From: Kordiimonas aestuarii
GTDB lineage: Bacteria > Pseudomonadota > Alphaproteobacteria > Sphingomonadales > Kordiimonadaceae
Assembly (NCBI RefSeq): GCF_025574465.1
Contig: NZ_JAOBPP010000021.1
Span: 682,001-746,000, forward strand
DNA: 64,000 nucleotides
Reading direction: 5' to 3'
In this document: positions 25,307-34,192 of the stretch, piece by piece
Position numbering within the stretch: the first letter of the stretch is position 1
Layout: the number at the start of each line of letters is the position of its first letter
The notes under the pieces: generated by a model
What the model was told of the DNA's origin: nothing
The model's database searches: none
What the model saw: only the letters and a program-made list of their open reading frames with translations
Made by a program: the position numbers and the translations under genes

Positions 25307-26089
25307 CTATTCAGGTGAGCAGCCAAGGGCGTTGTTTAGGTTTCCTGTTGGCCATGTCGATGCTTCGGGAAAGAGGTCAAGGCCGCTAGCGGTCTCCACA
25401 TCGGTAAGCGATTTGATATGGTCACAATAGTTGGCATTGCGGTCTGTATCTTGGTCAAAGATAAAGGCCGTCATTGCACCCGTATCGGATGCGACCACCT
25501 TGAAATAGCCTGTAGGAACCGTGTGCGTTTCATCGGCCTCGGGTAAGGTCATTTGGTTCTCGTCTGCATCATACAATGGGCCAGTGACGACATAGATTTC
25601 TTTGCGGGTATAGGCGAGGTCACGCACGGCGCTTTCAAGCGCCACCCAAGCTCCTTGATTGAGGTTACTCTTCTGGGGCGTGATGTTGGACAGAATGTTG
25701 GTGGAGCGCCAAAAGATGGTGCCCGCAAAGCTTGCGAGCGGTGCCAGGTGCCCCCGATCGGTGTGAAGCTGGTTGAACGCTTTTTTATAGTCGTCAGGCT
25801 CGAGTGTCTCATTGTCATCCAAGAAGGGGTCAGCCTCCCAGTCTCTGCTGAGCGATTTTGATGTACCTATTGTCTCTGAAGTCACCCGATAGGCTACCCA
25901 GTCGGCAAACTTAGTTTCATCATTTGAGGACAAAGCAAAAATTTCGCGGACAATCAGGTCATTTGTCTCAGGGGTGCCAGTGGGGCAGCCTTTGAGACAA
26001 TGCACGATATGCATTTCACCACCGAGGCTCGCTGTGGCTGACAGAGTTATCGCGAATGCAGTAGAAAGCATCTGCATAGGAAGGCGCAT
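25307..26089 (-). CDS. Exported DNA/RNA non-specific endonuclease (NUC1 family)
   Basis: A 260-residue protein with an N-terminal signal peptide (cut near ASLGG). The His-Me finger motif TDRGHLAPLASFAG (DRGH about residue 111) is followed by NILSNITPQKSNLNQGAW with the metal-binding Asn, and YVVTGPLYD. This family hydrolyses DNA and RNA with Mg2+, outside the cytoplasm. The start at 26089 follows GGGGGAAA. It may degrade incoming or environmental DNA, or be a nutrient nuclease. Confidence 0.9.
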   Translation of the reverse strand: MRLPMQMLSTAFAITLSATASLGGEMHIVHCLKGCPTGTPETNDLIVREIFALSSNDETKFADWVAYRVTSETIGTSKSLSRDWEADPFLDDNETLEPDDYKKAFNQLHTDRGHLAPLASFAGTIFWRSTNILSNITPQKSNLNQGAWVALESAVRDLAYTRKEIYVVTGPLYDADENQMTLPEADETHTVPTGYFKVVASDTGAMTAFIFDQDTDRNANYCDHIKSLTDVETASGLDLFPEASTWPTGNLNNALGCSPE

Positions 26090-26230
26090 TTGATTTCCCC
26101 CTGAAGTTAGGTTGGCATTGGCTGCACAGCTTTTGCAGATGAATACTACACTAACACTTCCTCATGAGTAGCATTAATTCCCGCACTGCGGTATGCTTCT
26201 GTCTCTCGGTGACGCGAAAAAGAGGGGGCT

Positions 26231-26602
26231 ATGATGGAGCTTTTGGTTCGTCGGGGACAGAAAGTGGATGCCGGTGCGTTCAGCAACACCCGGTGGTTCA
26301 CGCTCTATGTCAAGGCACAGTTGACAGATGAGGAGGCAGACAATCTCAACAAATACGACATGGGCAGCACACTGCTCTACAGCAACCCTGAAGCGGCGGC
26401 TGACAAATCGGTAAGAGTTGATGGGTATAAATATCCGGTCATATCGGTGCAGGGGCTGGCTGAAGGTCTCCATGTGAAGTGTGCGCGCATAGTGGATATG
26501 ATGGATTTTGAGACTAAGATTCTGAGCTCAAGCGAAGTCTTTAAACAGATGCTTGATGTAGCGGCGAGCTTTGGTGGTGAAGAAGTCTACACCTTTGATT
26601 GA
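26231..26602 (+). CDS. Hypothetical protein upstream of the large ATPase
   Basis: A 123-residue acidic protein starting at ATG 26231 behind GAGGGGG. It contains DEEADNLNKYDMGSTLLY and VISVQGLAEGLHVKC. No family recognised. It ends 22 bp before the large TraG/HerA-type ATPase gene and is probably in its operon. Confidence 0.65.
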   Translation: MMELLVRRGQKVDAGAFSNTRWFTLYVKAQLTDEEADNLNKYDMGSTLLYSNPEAAADKSVRVDGYKYPVISVQGLAEGLHVKCARIVDMMDFETKILSSSEVFKQMLDVAASFGGEEVYTFD

Positions 26603-26624
26603 AGGTAGGTGCAGAGTGTAGATC

Positions 26625-29348
26625 GTGGACGGCACCCAGGAGCAGTTGGTTGAGCGCGACGATGGTCCCGGACCATCTCGCTCTTGGCTGTTTGAGCTGT
26701 GGCAACATGTTTGGCACGGAAAAACACAACACACTAACGAGCGGCAAGAGGCCCATGCGCTGTTTTCCGAGGCGCGGCGTCTATACTTGCAATCGCCACT
26801 CGAAGGCCTCGATCCTGACGACCTCACTGTGGCATGCGTGATCGATGCCTGCCAACATCTGGAACAGCGGCCTTCGATACCCGTGCTTCGCCAATGCGTC
26901 CGGACTATAAACCTTTTCATACAAGAAGAAGGGTTTTGGAATCGTCCGTCTTTTATTTGGTCTGATGAGTATCCGCTCACTCACATCAATGCGATGCGAG
27001 AGGCCTACCGCAGAAAGATCCGATTCTACACCGATTTCGAGAAGCGGGCGGAAGTCTGGGCCATCACGGCGACACAGATTATTTTGGCGGTTCTTGCAAG
27101 TCTGCCTGACGAGATGATGTTGGAACTTTCCGAGGACGATGACGACGACGAAACACCGACCTTCAATGTGCCGCTTATATCCGTACTGAAGGACCCTCCT
27201 GGTGCTCTGCATTTCATTCTGGATACGATCATTGACGAACAGATTGGCCAATGTGAGCTTTTCGGTGCTTTCCGAAAACAGGTGATAGACAACCTCTATC
27301 GGGTCAGTGGTGTTACGAAAGATCAAAAAAGAAAGAGTACACCCCATTTTCTGTGGCCGACCGAGGCAAAGGGTCTGACAGAGCTGGAATTGGTCGAGGC
27401 TTATTACGGCGGAACGGCGCTGGAACTATTGCTGTCACACCCGCTCCCGTTTTCCATTCCTGAGGAGGTACGGTTCGAGCACTGCCATATTCTTGGCGGG
27501 ACAGGCCACGGCAAGACACAGCTCCTGCAACTTCTTATCTATCAAGACCTGCTGAAGGCGCAAAAAGATGGACGCTCGGTGATCGTGATCGATAGCCAAG
27601 GCGATATGATCCAGACGCTGTCGAGACTTGCCCTATTCTCGCCAGCCGCTGAAGGAAGTCTTGCTGATCGGCTTGTCATCATCGATCCCACTGATATCGA
27701 ATATCCTGTGGCTCTGAACATGTTCGACTGCAAACAGGATCGCATAGAAGGGTATGGCCTTGTTGAGCGCGAAAAATTGCTCAATGGCATAATAGCCCTC
27801 TACAGCTATATGTTTGGAGCACTCCTCGGTGCGGAACTTACCGACAAACAAGGCGTCATATTCAAATATCTTGCACGTTTGATGCTTTCCATACCCGACG
27901 CGAACATTCACACGATGCGTCAACTCATGGACGATGCCACGCCGCTCAAGCCCTATGTTGCCAAGCTCGACCCCACGACGAGGCAGTTCTTTGAAACGCA
28001 GTTTTTCAGTCGTTCGTTTGCGCAGACGAAACAGCAGATCGCACGCAGACTATGGAGTGTTTTGTCCCATTCCACGCTCGACCGTATGTTTTCGCAAGCC
28101 CGCAGCAGTCTCGACATATTTGAAGCGATGAACAGTGGAAAAATAGTGCTCATCAATACCGCGAAAGACCTGCTCAAATCCGATGGCAGCCAAGTCCTGG
28201 GCAGGTTCTTTATCAGCATGATTGTGCAAGCGGCTATGGAACGGGCCACCATCCCCAAAGACAAACGCACTCCTTGTTACGTCTATGTAGACGAGGCGCA
28301 GGAATATTTTGACGAGAATGTCAGTGACCTCCTTATACAAGCTCGCAAATACAAGGTGTCTCTGACATCTGCGCATCAAACGCTTGATCAGCTTTCACCA
28401 GCGTTGCGTTCGACCATGATGACCAACACTTCCACCAAGCTGATTGGGGGAGTGAGCGCTAAGGATGCCCGCGTATTTGCTGAGGAAATACGGTGTAGCA
28501 CGGAGTATCTGCAAAACATCAAAAAGCGGAAAGATGAGACGGAATTTGCTTGCTGGATACGAAATGAGACAGGGAAGCCGGTGACGTTATTTGTGCCGTT
28601 AGGCGCTATAGAGCGGCAGCCGACACTATCTGACGACGAATATCGATCAGCGATTGATAGGAACCGGGAAAAGTACTGCGTTCGATGGAATGGCAAGGTG
28701 TCTTCAGCACTTGAAGCGACCATTCATCCGAAAGTTATCCATAATCCATTGGACCGACAGACCGCAACTGAACCTCAAGCCAATGCACCAGCAGAAGCCG
28801 CAAGACCAAAACGCAAAAAAACTACTCCAGTAGAGCCACCAGCGATGGGACAAGGCGGGCAGAAACACGTCTATATGCAGACGCTTATCAAGAGGTGCGC
28901 AGAAGAAAGAGGGTGGCGCGCAATTATTGAAAAACCAATAGCTGATGGTGCAGGCCGGGTGGATGTTTCGCTAGAGAAAGGTAAGCGCAAGATCGCGTGT
29001 GAGATTTCAGTGACAACTACCGTTGAACACGAACTGAATAATGTGAGGAAATGCTTAGTAGCTGGATACACGCAAATTCTCATCATTGCAGCTGAAGCTA
29101 AGCGGTTGAGAGCGCTGGAACTGTATATTACGCAGACATTAAACCAAGATGAGTTGAAAAAGTTAGTCTTCTTGCTGCCTGAAAGCGTAGTGGGGTTTTT
29201 GAACAGTGTAGCTCCTGATGTCGATTCCGCGGCCATTCGAGGATATAAAGTCAACGTGAGGCGGAAGGAAGTCAGCGCAAATCTTTCCAAAGAACATAGG
29301 AGCGCGATTGCTAAAGTCATCGCAATGTCAGTAAAAAAAGGGCCATAA
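26625..29348 (+). CDS. Large TraG/HerA-type ATPase with a C-terminal PD-(D/E)xK-like domain
   Basis: A 907-residue protein starting at GTG 26625. The first 280 residues are unassigned helical sequence. The motor has Walker A HILGGTGHGKTQLLQLLI near residue 288, VIVIDSQGDM, and Walker B PCYVYVDEAQEYFDE near 546 with SAHQTLDQLSPALRS, as in type IV coupling proteins. The C-terminus (about 740-880) has GRVDVSLEKGKRKIACEIS, a restriction-fold-like D...E-x-S where Lys is usually found. It is probably a DNA-transfer or DNA-processing motor of the element. Confidence 0.7.
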   Translation: MDGTQEQLVERDDGPGPSRSWLFELWQHVWHGKTQHTNERQEAHALFSEARRLYLQSPLEGLDPDDLTVACVIDACQHLEQRPSIPVLRQCVRTINLFIQEEGFWNRPSFIWSDEYPLTHINAMREAYRRKIRFYTDFEKRAEVWAITATQIILAVLASLPDEMMLELSEDDDDDETPTFNVPLISVLKDPPGALHFILDTIIDEQIGQCELFGAFRKQVIDNLYRVSGVTKDQKRKSTPHFLWPTEAKGLTELELVEAYYGGTALELLLSHPLPFSIPEEVRFEHCHILGGTGHGKTQLLQLLIYQDLLKAQKDGRSVIVIDSQGDMIQTLSRLALFSPAAEGSLADRLVIIDPTDIEYPVALNMFDCKQDRIEGYGLVEREKLLNGIIALYSYMFGALLGAELTDKQGVIFKYLARLMLSIPDANIHTMRQLMDDATPLKPYVAKLDPTTRQFFETQFFSRSFAQTKQQIARRLWSVLSHSTLDRMFSQARSSLDIFEAMNSGKIVLINTAKDLLKSDGSQVLGRFFISMIVQAAMERATIPKDKRTPCYVYVDEAQEYFDENVSDLLIQARKYKVSLTSAHQTLDQLSPALRSTMMTNTSTKLIGGVSAKDARVFAEEIRCSTEYLQNIKKRKDETEFACWIRNETGKPVTLFVPLGAIERQPTLSDDEYRSAIDRNREKYCVRWNGKVSSALEATIHPKVIHNPLDRQTATEPQANAPAEAARPKRKKTTPVEPPAMGQGGQKHVYMQTLIKRCAEERGWRAIIEKPIADGAGRVDVSLEKGKRKIACEISVTTTVEHELNNVRKCLVAGYTQILIIAAEAKRLRALELYITQTLNQDELKKLVFLLPESVVGFLNSVAPDVDSAAIRGYKVNVRRKEVSANLSKEHRSAIAKVIAMSVKKGP

Positions 29349-29423
29349 CGTCTGCGCTTATGAAGTCGCATACAAAAAGTCATCGATCAGACCGTTTCAG
29401 CATGCAAAAACTGGGAGATTGGC

Positions 29424-30224
29424 GTGATCAAACAGAGATATCGGAATGCCCAGCCTAATAGATATTACGACTCTGGACCATTTGATATTATCGGCGATAT
29501 TCATGGGTGCGCGATGGAGCTTCTGCTGCTTCTCGAAAAGCTGGGCTACAAACTGGTTTCTTCAGCAACGGAAATTAAGAAAGAAGTCCAATTGGAATCT
29601 CCGCTAGGACGGAAAGCAATCTTCCTGGGAGACATTGTAGATCGTGGGCCGCAGATCCCGGAGGCATTACGCATTGTTAAGGCGATGGTTGAGTCAGGAG
29701 ATGCGCTCTGCGTTTGTGGAAATCACGAAGCTCGATTGATGAAAGTTCTGAGTGGGCAGAGGGTGAAAGCCGGATATGGACTACGGGAAAGTGTTGCTCA
29801 GCTGGGACTGGAGGGCGCTGGTTTTTGTCAGGAGATGCTCAGTTTTATTAGAGGTATGCCAAGTCATTATGTATTGGACGAAGGCCGACTTGTTGTGGCG
29901 CACGCGGGTATACCAGAAAGCATGCATGGTCAAACCTCCAGTGCTGTATGGCATCACTGTTTGTATGGTGGGCTTCATAATTTGCGGAAGGACGTGCGCC
30001 AGCCTGTCGACCGAAGCTGGGCATCAGAGTATCGCGGTAAAGCTCTAGTGGTATATGGACACTATGCTGTGAAGCACGTAGAATGGCTAAACGGAACTGT
30101 TTGTATTGATACAGGTTGCGTTTTTGGTGGCCCACTAACGGCTCTGCGTTACCCAGAAATGAGTTTGGTTCATGTGTCTTCGATGCAATACGCAAGGACT
30201 AAGACATCTTGCGTTTCCGGGTAA
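29424..30224 (+). CDS. Calcineurin-like metallophosphatase (PrpE/ApaH type)
   Basis: A 266-residue protein with the metallophosphoesterase motifs in order: DIIGDIHGCAMELLLLLEKLG, FLGDIVDRGPQ, CVCGNHEARLM, VVAHAGIP and VVYGHYAV. The layout matches diadenosine-tetraphosphate hydrolases and PrpE-type protein phosphatases. The start is GTG 29424 behind GGGAG. The substrate cannot be told from sequence. Confidence 0.85.
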   Translation: MIKQRYRNAQPNRYYDSGPFDIIGDIHGCAMELLLLLEKLGYKLVSSATEIKKEVQLESPLGRKAIFLGDIVDRGPQIPEALRIVKAMVESGDALCVCGNHEARLMKVLSGQRVKAGYGLRESVAQLGLEGAGFCQEMLSFIRGMPSHYVLDEGRLVVAHAGIPESMHGQTSSAVWHHCLYGGLHNLRKDVRQPVDRSWASEYRGKALVVYGHYAVKHVEWLNGTVCIDTGCVFGGPLTALRYPEMSLVHVSSMQYARTKTSCVSG

Positions 30225-30249
30225 CAGATTTATCCTGTCTTAGACAAAA

Positions 30250-30271
30250 CTCCACGGCTTTAGCCGTGGAG
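30250..30271. repeat. Perfect hairpin resembling an IS200/IS605 end
   Basis: CTCCACGGCT (30250-30259) and AGCCGTGGAG (30262-30271) form a 10-bp perfect stem with a 2-nt loop, followed by GAATGAACC. Stems of this kind are seen at IS200/IS605 ends and in their TnpB-guide RNAs. No TnpA or TnpB gene is present, so at most a remnant or a cellular hairpin. Confidence 0.4.
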
Positions 30272-30369
30272 GAATGAACCTTCCCGCTCAGTGGGGCCAT
30301 ATTTTGATGGGTTTGTGTTTGGTTGTGTAGTGGGTGTAACTGTAGAGATACGGATCTACCCGCGAGTGT

Positions 30370-31182
30370 CTACAGGTGTTTTTTTCGCTGAAGAGTTTCC
30401 TGGTAGAGGTTGTACCAGTGCTCATTAATCTCATTAGATTGTTTGGAAATATTAGGTTTGGGAACGTCGTCTACATTACCAATATTCAGAAATTTAAATA
30501 CCCTTGCAATAGAATCTCTCGGTGAGCATGATAAGTCTTCATAGTGTAGTTGAAAAACATCACAATCTTTATTTTTTACATGCCGATCCCATTGCTGCTC
30601 TAATTCTTCTAGGTATTTAATATTTTTGCTAATTTCATCGAAATCATAAACAGGATCTTTTGTTTTATTGTTTTTCTTGAGCCATTCGTTGTCCAGAATC
30701 CAAATGTTGGTTTGGCGGGCTATTGTGTGTGATATGGCTTGGCGGACAAGGTCTTTTCTGCGTATTCGAACGATTTTGTAGTCGGCAAATAGTTCTTTAA
30801 AATCCACGTGAGCGTTTATAGGTTCATCCAAGTGGCAAACGTGAATCTTTATTCCGAAAACGCCGTTCGGAGATGTGCGTACCTTCTGGAGTTTCTCTAG
30901 ATACTTGCCATGCGCAATATTAGGCTTCTTCTCGCCTTTTACCCATGATTCGAAATTAACATTTGTTTTTGTGAGCATGTTCCAACGACTATCAAAGTCT
31001 TGGACGTATCTGGATGCAAAATACTCCTCGGGTGCTCCCGCTTGCTTGCTTAACCACAGATATCGGGTTAGAAGATTGCTCCCCGATCTTGGCGTAGAAG
31101 CGATAACGTATTTTGTTTTTGGGGTCCCATTGAATTTAGGAAAGTCGAAGGTAGGGCTGTTCGTGCTATAGAATAAAGTCAT
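30370..31182 (-). CDS. Stf0-type sulfotransferase
   Basis: A 270-residue protein with the PAPS 5'-phosphosulfate loop YVIASTPRSGSNLLTRYLW (about residues 25-43), GAPEEYF as in Stf0 trehalose sulfotransferases, VRIRRKDLVRQAISH for 3'-phosphate binding, and a C-terminal HYEDLS. It moves sulfate from PAPS to a hydroxyl or amine. It lies 10 bp after the isonitrile-synthase-like gene as the last gene of the leftward cluster, so it may sulfate the cluster product as a late step. Confidence 0.8.
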   Translation of the reverse strand: MTLFYSTNSPTFDFPKFNGTPKTKYVIASTPRSGSNLLTRYLWLSKQAGAPEEYFASRYVQDFDSRWNMLTKTNVNFESWVKGEKKPNIAHGKYLEKLQKVRTSPNGVFGIKIHVCHLDEPINAHVDFKELFADYKIVRIRRKDLVRQAISHTIARQTNIWILDNEWLKKNNKTKDPVYDFDEISKNIKYLEELEQQWDRHVKNKDCDVFQLHYEDLSCSPRDSIARVFKFLNIGNVDDVPKPNISKQSNEINEHWYNLYQETLQRKKHL

Positions 31183-31192
31183 GACTTCAAGC

Positions 31193-32608
31193 CTAAGCTG
31201 GGGAATAGAAAAGAACGCTGTCGCTCTCGAGGTCCTTGTGTGCGATCAGGTCTGGGTGTTTTCGCCCAATTTCATGAAAACGCAACACACGAACCGATTC
31301 TGGTGTCAGAGTCTGGTGATCTTCGATCAGGGCAACGCCATTCCAAGGGAAGCAAGAGCCCAGCTGCGGCACAGCAATCTGCCCTTTCTTTGGATGAACT
31401 GTAGCGCGAAGCGCCTCTGGGAACATCTGATTTAGGAGGTCTGTACACTTGAGCAGAATATTCTCACTCGCATATGAGATGGCGGCAGCCCTCGCTAATT
31501 CATCAATTTCCGCACGTGCCAGCCTTTCGTTGTCGTCTAAATTTCCCAAAGAATCGTCCATGATGACATTCCACGCTCGTTCTGCTCCCAATTGTTCCAC
31601 CAAGTGATGGTTGGGGAGGTTTTGTCGCATACCTCTCATTAAGACATGGAATGCTAATTTGAATTCCTCAGATCCACCATCAACTAGTTCCTCGATTCTA
31701 TCGGCGACGGATTGTCGCAGTTTATGGTATGTCGTGTCTGCTGTGCCTTGGGAGAACTGATTGATTATGTCTTTAAGGTCTAATATTGAGACGGTTCCCT
31801 GAATGTTTAGATATGTCCGAACACTCTTTAGTCGATTAAAATATTTCTGCGCTGAGGTTGGCTCTATGCCAAAAATGTCACTATAGAGCACCCCATCGGA
31901 TGCAACGATCCAGTCTGCCCCAAATGGGTGCAGTTGGTAGATCGCAATGGATAGCGAATGCAGTCTCGCTAGGAGAGCTATCTCGCCCATATCAAAATGA
32001 TGTGGCAGAGCCGAGCCGGTACGGAAATAATTTTGATCTTTAAAGGGGAATGCTGGAAGTATGAAAACTAATCTATCGGCCGTGTCATTTTTCTTTTCCA
32101 CAACTCTGTTCAGCTCATCATGGTCGATGTTTCTTTCGTTACTCTTGTTTCCAATTTCTGGATGAGATAGCAGAAGGTCTATACTCTTACTTAGGCTTTC
32201 ACCAGATACTTCCGATACGGCTTTTACGTAGTCGGAATATACGAGGCTCTTTTCGCATTTCTCTAAATATCTTGTTGTGAAATCAGGAGGTGCAACTTTC
32301 GTGGCAACAACTTTTGGCAGCCTTGGGGGTGTTACTTTATGTTGCGTGTTGCCAAACTCTCCTTTTACAAATGATCGAAATAGCTTCTCTATTTGTAAAC
32401 TTTCGAGGCTTGGGATTTTGCTGCCGATTGCTTCAAAGCTGTATTCTATCGGAGAATAAAATAAGCCACTGGTTGAGTCATAGTTGCAACTCCGAGAGCG
32501 ATTGATTGAGGCCCCCAACGGAACGTTATCCCAGACTCTCTCGATTTTGGAACTGCCACTTTCATGACCAAAGGGCTCGAGGTTGGTTTCGGTCGTTCTA
32601 TCGTCCAT
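31193..32608 (-). CDS. DIT1/PvcA-family isonitrile synthase homologue
   Basis: A 471-residue protein. The PvcA-like core is visible from about residue 180: LVFILPAFPFKDQNYF, a GSALPHHFDMGEIALLARL segment, IAIYQLHPFGADWIVASDGVLYSDIFG. Family members turn the amine of Tyr or Trp into an isonitrile using ribulose-5-phosphate. The N-terminal 175 residues are an extension not usual for bacterial PvcA (about 330 residues). The start is ATG 32608 behind GAGG. Neighbours (aminoacyl-tRNA synthetase paralogue, PLP enzyme, amidotransferase, sulfotransferase) suggest a natural-product pathway. The substrate is unknown. Confidence 0.7.
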   Translation of the reverse strand: MDDRTTETNLEPFGHESGSSKIERVWDNVPLGASINRSRSCNYDSTSGLFYSPIEYSFEAIGSKIPSLESLQIEKLFRSFVKGEFGNTQHKVTPPRLPKVVATKVAPPDFTTRYLEKCEKSLVYSDYVKAVSEVSGESLSKSIDLLLSHPEIGNKSNERNIDHDELNRVVEKKNDTADRLVFILPAFPFKDQNYFRTGSALPHHFDMGEIALLARLHSLSIAIYQLHPFGADWIVASDGVLYSDIFGIEPTSAQKYFNRLKSVRTYLNIQGTVSILDLKDIINQFSQGTADTTYHKLRQSVADRIEELVDGGSEEFKLAFHVLMRGMRQNLPNHHLVEQLGAERAWNVIMDDSLGNLDDNERLARAEIDELARAAAISYASENILLKCTDLLNQMFPEALRATVHPKKGQIAVPQLGSCFPWNGVALIEDHQTLTPESVRVLRFHEIGRKHPDLIAHKDLESDSVLFYSPA

Positions 32609-32647
32609 TATATACCTCATTCGATGGCAATCTTTGTAGGCCCGAGA

Positions 32648-32983
32648 TTAGCCGCGCAGGTATCCGTATCCCATCTCGCACAATAGCAACCATACCCTCA
32701 CCTGCTTTGTATGGAGAAGTAGCTCCTCGACTTTCTTGCGAATATCGATCGCCCGCTGGTCCTTATTCTCGATACGCTGAAGGAAAGCATGGGCGATGAT
32801 TTCCAGTTCTATATCCCCTATGGTCTTACCCCTACATTCAATAAGCCGAACGCTAACGTGCGAGGAGTCCAGTTGTATATCACTGACACATAAGGACTCA
32901 GCCACGATTCCTGCAAGGTTGTCTATTATTGGCTCTAATAATAATATATTTTCTTCAGATGTATGTATGTTTAGTATTGGCAT
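32648..32983 (-). CDS. Tautomerase-superfamily-like small protein
   Basis: A 111-residue protein starting MPILNIHTSEEN at ATG 32983, which would leave Pro1 after Met removal, as in 4-oxalocrotonate tautomerase and CHMI-type enzymes. IGDIELEIIAHAFLQRIENKDQRAIDIRKKVEELL resembles the helix of the CHMI class. It lies between the isonitrile synthase and synthetase-paralogue genes. A catalytic role in tautomerising a pathway intermediate is inferred. Confidence 0.5.
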   Translation of the reverse strand: MPILNIHTSEENILLLEPIIDNLAGIVAESLCVSDIQLDSSHVSVRLIECRGKTIGDIELEIIAHAFLQRIENKDQRAIDIRKKVEELLLHTKQVRVWLLLCEMGYGYLRG

Positions 32984-33028
32984 TCGACGCACCAGTCTAA
33001 ATCATAATAAAGTTGTACTGTGCCTAGT

Positions 33029-34165
33029 TTAGCTATCGTGCCAAAACGTATTCGAACGAAGCTGTCTCATGGGAATGTTTTCTAATAGATAAGCCATCCG
33101 TTCAATGTGAAATGAAAAGGTCAAGACTTTTAGTCCGCCAAATCTTATTTCTTTTGCACATTCAACTATGACACTTCTTCCTGGAAATACTAGCCTTGAG
33201 AGTTCAATAACTTCCGGCCGCGACAACCCACCATCTGCCATTCGTTTGGGCGTCAGAATGTGAATGCCCAAATCGGGTCTTTTGAAAAGCTGAACAGTTG
33301 GGACCTCTACGTCCATCTGTTCTATCCTCGGCGGCCACTTGAGAGCCTTGGTTTCCCAAAGATGTGGATCAAATGTGCGTGTATCTCGTGGCAGTGTCTT
33401 TACGTTTTCAAAGACGGATAGCATTACTTTGGTGAGGTATTCCCAGTAATTCTTACCAATATCTGTATCCTGAGCGATCGCGAAGACAACAGATGCTTCG
33501 GTACTGCTCTTCTCATCTCTGTAGCTGGTACTAAAGCATTTTCCGGACGCGTATATACGTGGCAAACCTGTGGCAATCATAGCCTCGAAGAGTTGCGGAA
33601 CCGGTGTAGGGGCAAGATAAGTATAATAACCAAACCCAGGGTATTCTATGCGCATTGGCTCTAGCCCAACGCCACTCCAATTCACGGAGATAAGATTTGG
33701 TTCAATTTCGACGAATTCGCTCTCACTAAGTACGCTGCAGACTCGTTGCTTCAGGCGCGCTAAAATTATTTGTCCGCCTACGCGCCTATATGGTTGGTCA
33801 GCTTCGGAAACGGCGATATCCAAGTCAGTGGACAGCGGTATAGGATTTGTTGTGATACTTAGTGATAGCCGATCAGGCAGCCCTTCTTGACTTTGAACGT
33901 CGACAAAACCTTCTGCCAAAATAAAGTCAGTCTTTCGTAGGGACTTCACTTGTAACCATTCCGCGTCGGAAAAGTGATCGTGCTTGAAAATTAATTGTAT
34001 GGACCCGGTTGTATCTTGAAGGCCTAAGAAAAGAATTCCTCCTCTATTATTACGATGTGTGATGACGCCTCTAAGTCGGGCATAGATCGCGCTCTTATCG
34101 TCGATGCGAAGCTGCGCTTTAATGTCTCTGACATGCTCAAGCCTTAGTGCACTTTTATGGTTCAT
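33029..34165 (-). CDS. Class II aminoacyl-tRNA synthetase paralogue (Asp/Asn/Lys-type)
   Basis: A 378-residue protein starting at ATG 34165 behind GGAGGGAG. Residues 25-110 form an OB-fold like the anticodon domain of class IIb synthetases (RGGILFLGLQDTTGSIQLIF). The class II core has a motif 2-like PRIYASGKCFSTSYRDEKSSTEAS (203-225) and a motif 3-like LTFSFHIERMAYLL near the end. It is smaller than true AspRS/AsnRS and several consensus residues differ, so it probably activates an amino acid for ligation rather than charging tRNA. The location in the isonitrile-type cluster supports that. Confidence 0.65.
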   Translation of the reverse strand: MNHKSALRLEHVRDIKAQLRIDDKSAIYARLRGVITHRNNRGGILFLGLQDTTGSIQLIFKHDHFSDAEWLQVKSLRKTDFILAEGFVDVQSQEGLPDRLSLSITTNPIPLSTDLDIAVSEADQPYRRVGGQIILARLKQRVCSVLSESEFVEIEPNLISVNWSGVGLEPMRIEYPGFGYYTYLAPTPVPQLFEAMIATGLPRIYASGKCFSTSYRDEKSSTEASVVFAIAQDTDIGKNYWEYLTKVMLSVFENVKTLPRDTRTFDPHLWETKALKWPPRIEQMDVEVPTVQLFKRPDLGIHILTPKRMADGGLSRPEVIELSRLVFPGRSVIVECAKEIRFGGLKVLTFSFHIERMAYLLENIPMRQLRSNTFWHDS

Positions 34166-34192
34166 GGTGCTCCCTCCAGTCGGCAAAAACAC

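Noticed and set aside
16975..29348. Complete conjugative element
   Set aside because: ArdC and two ATPases suggest transfer, but no relaxase, pilus or VirB-type genes were found.
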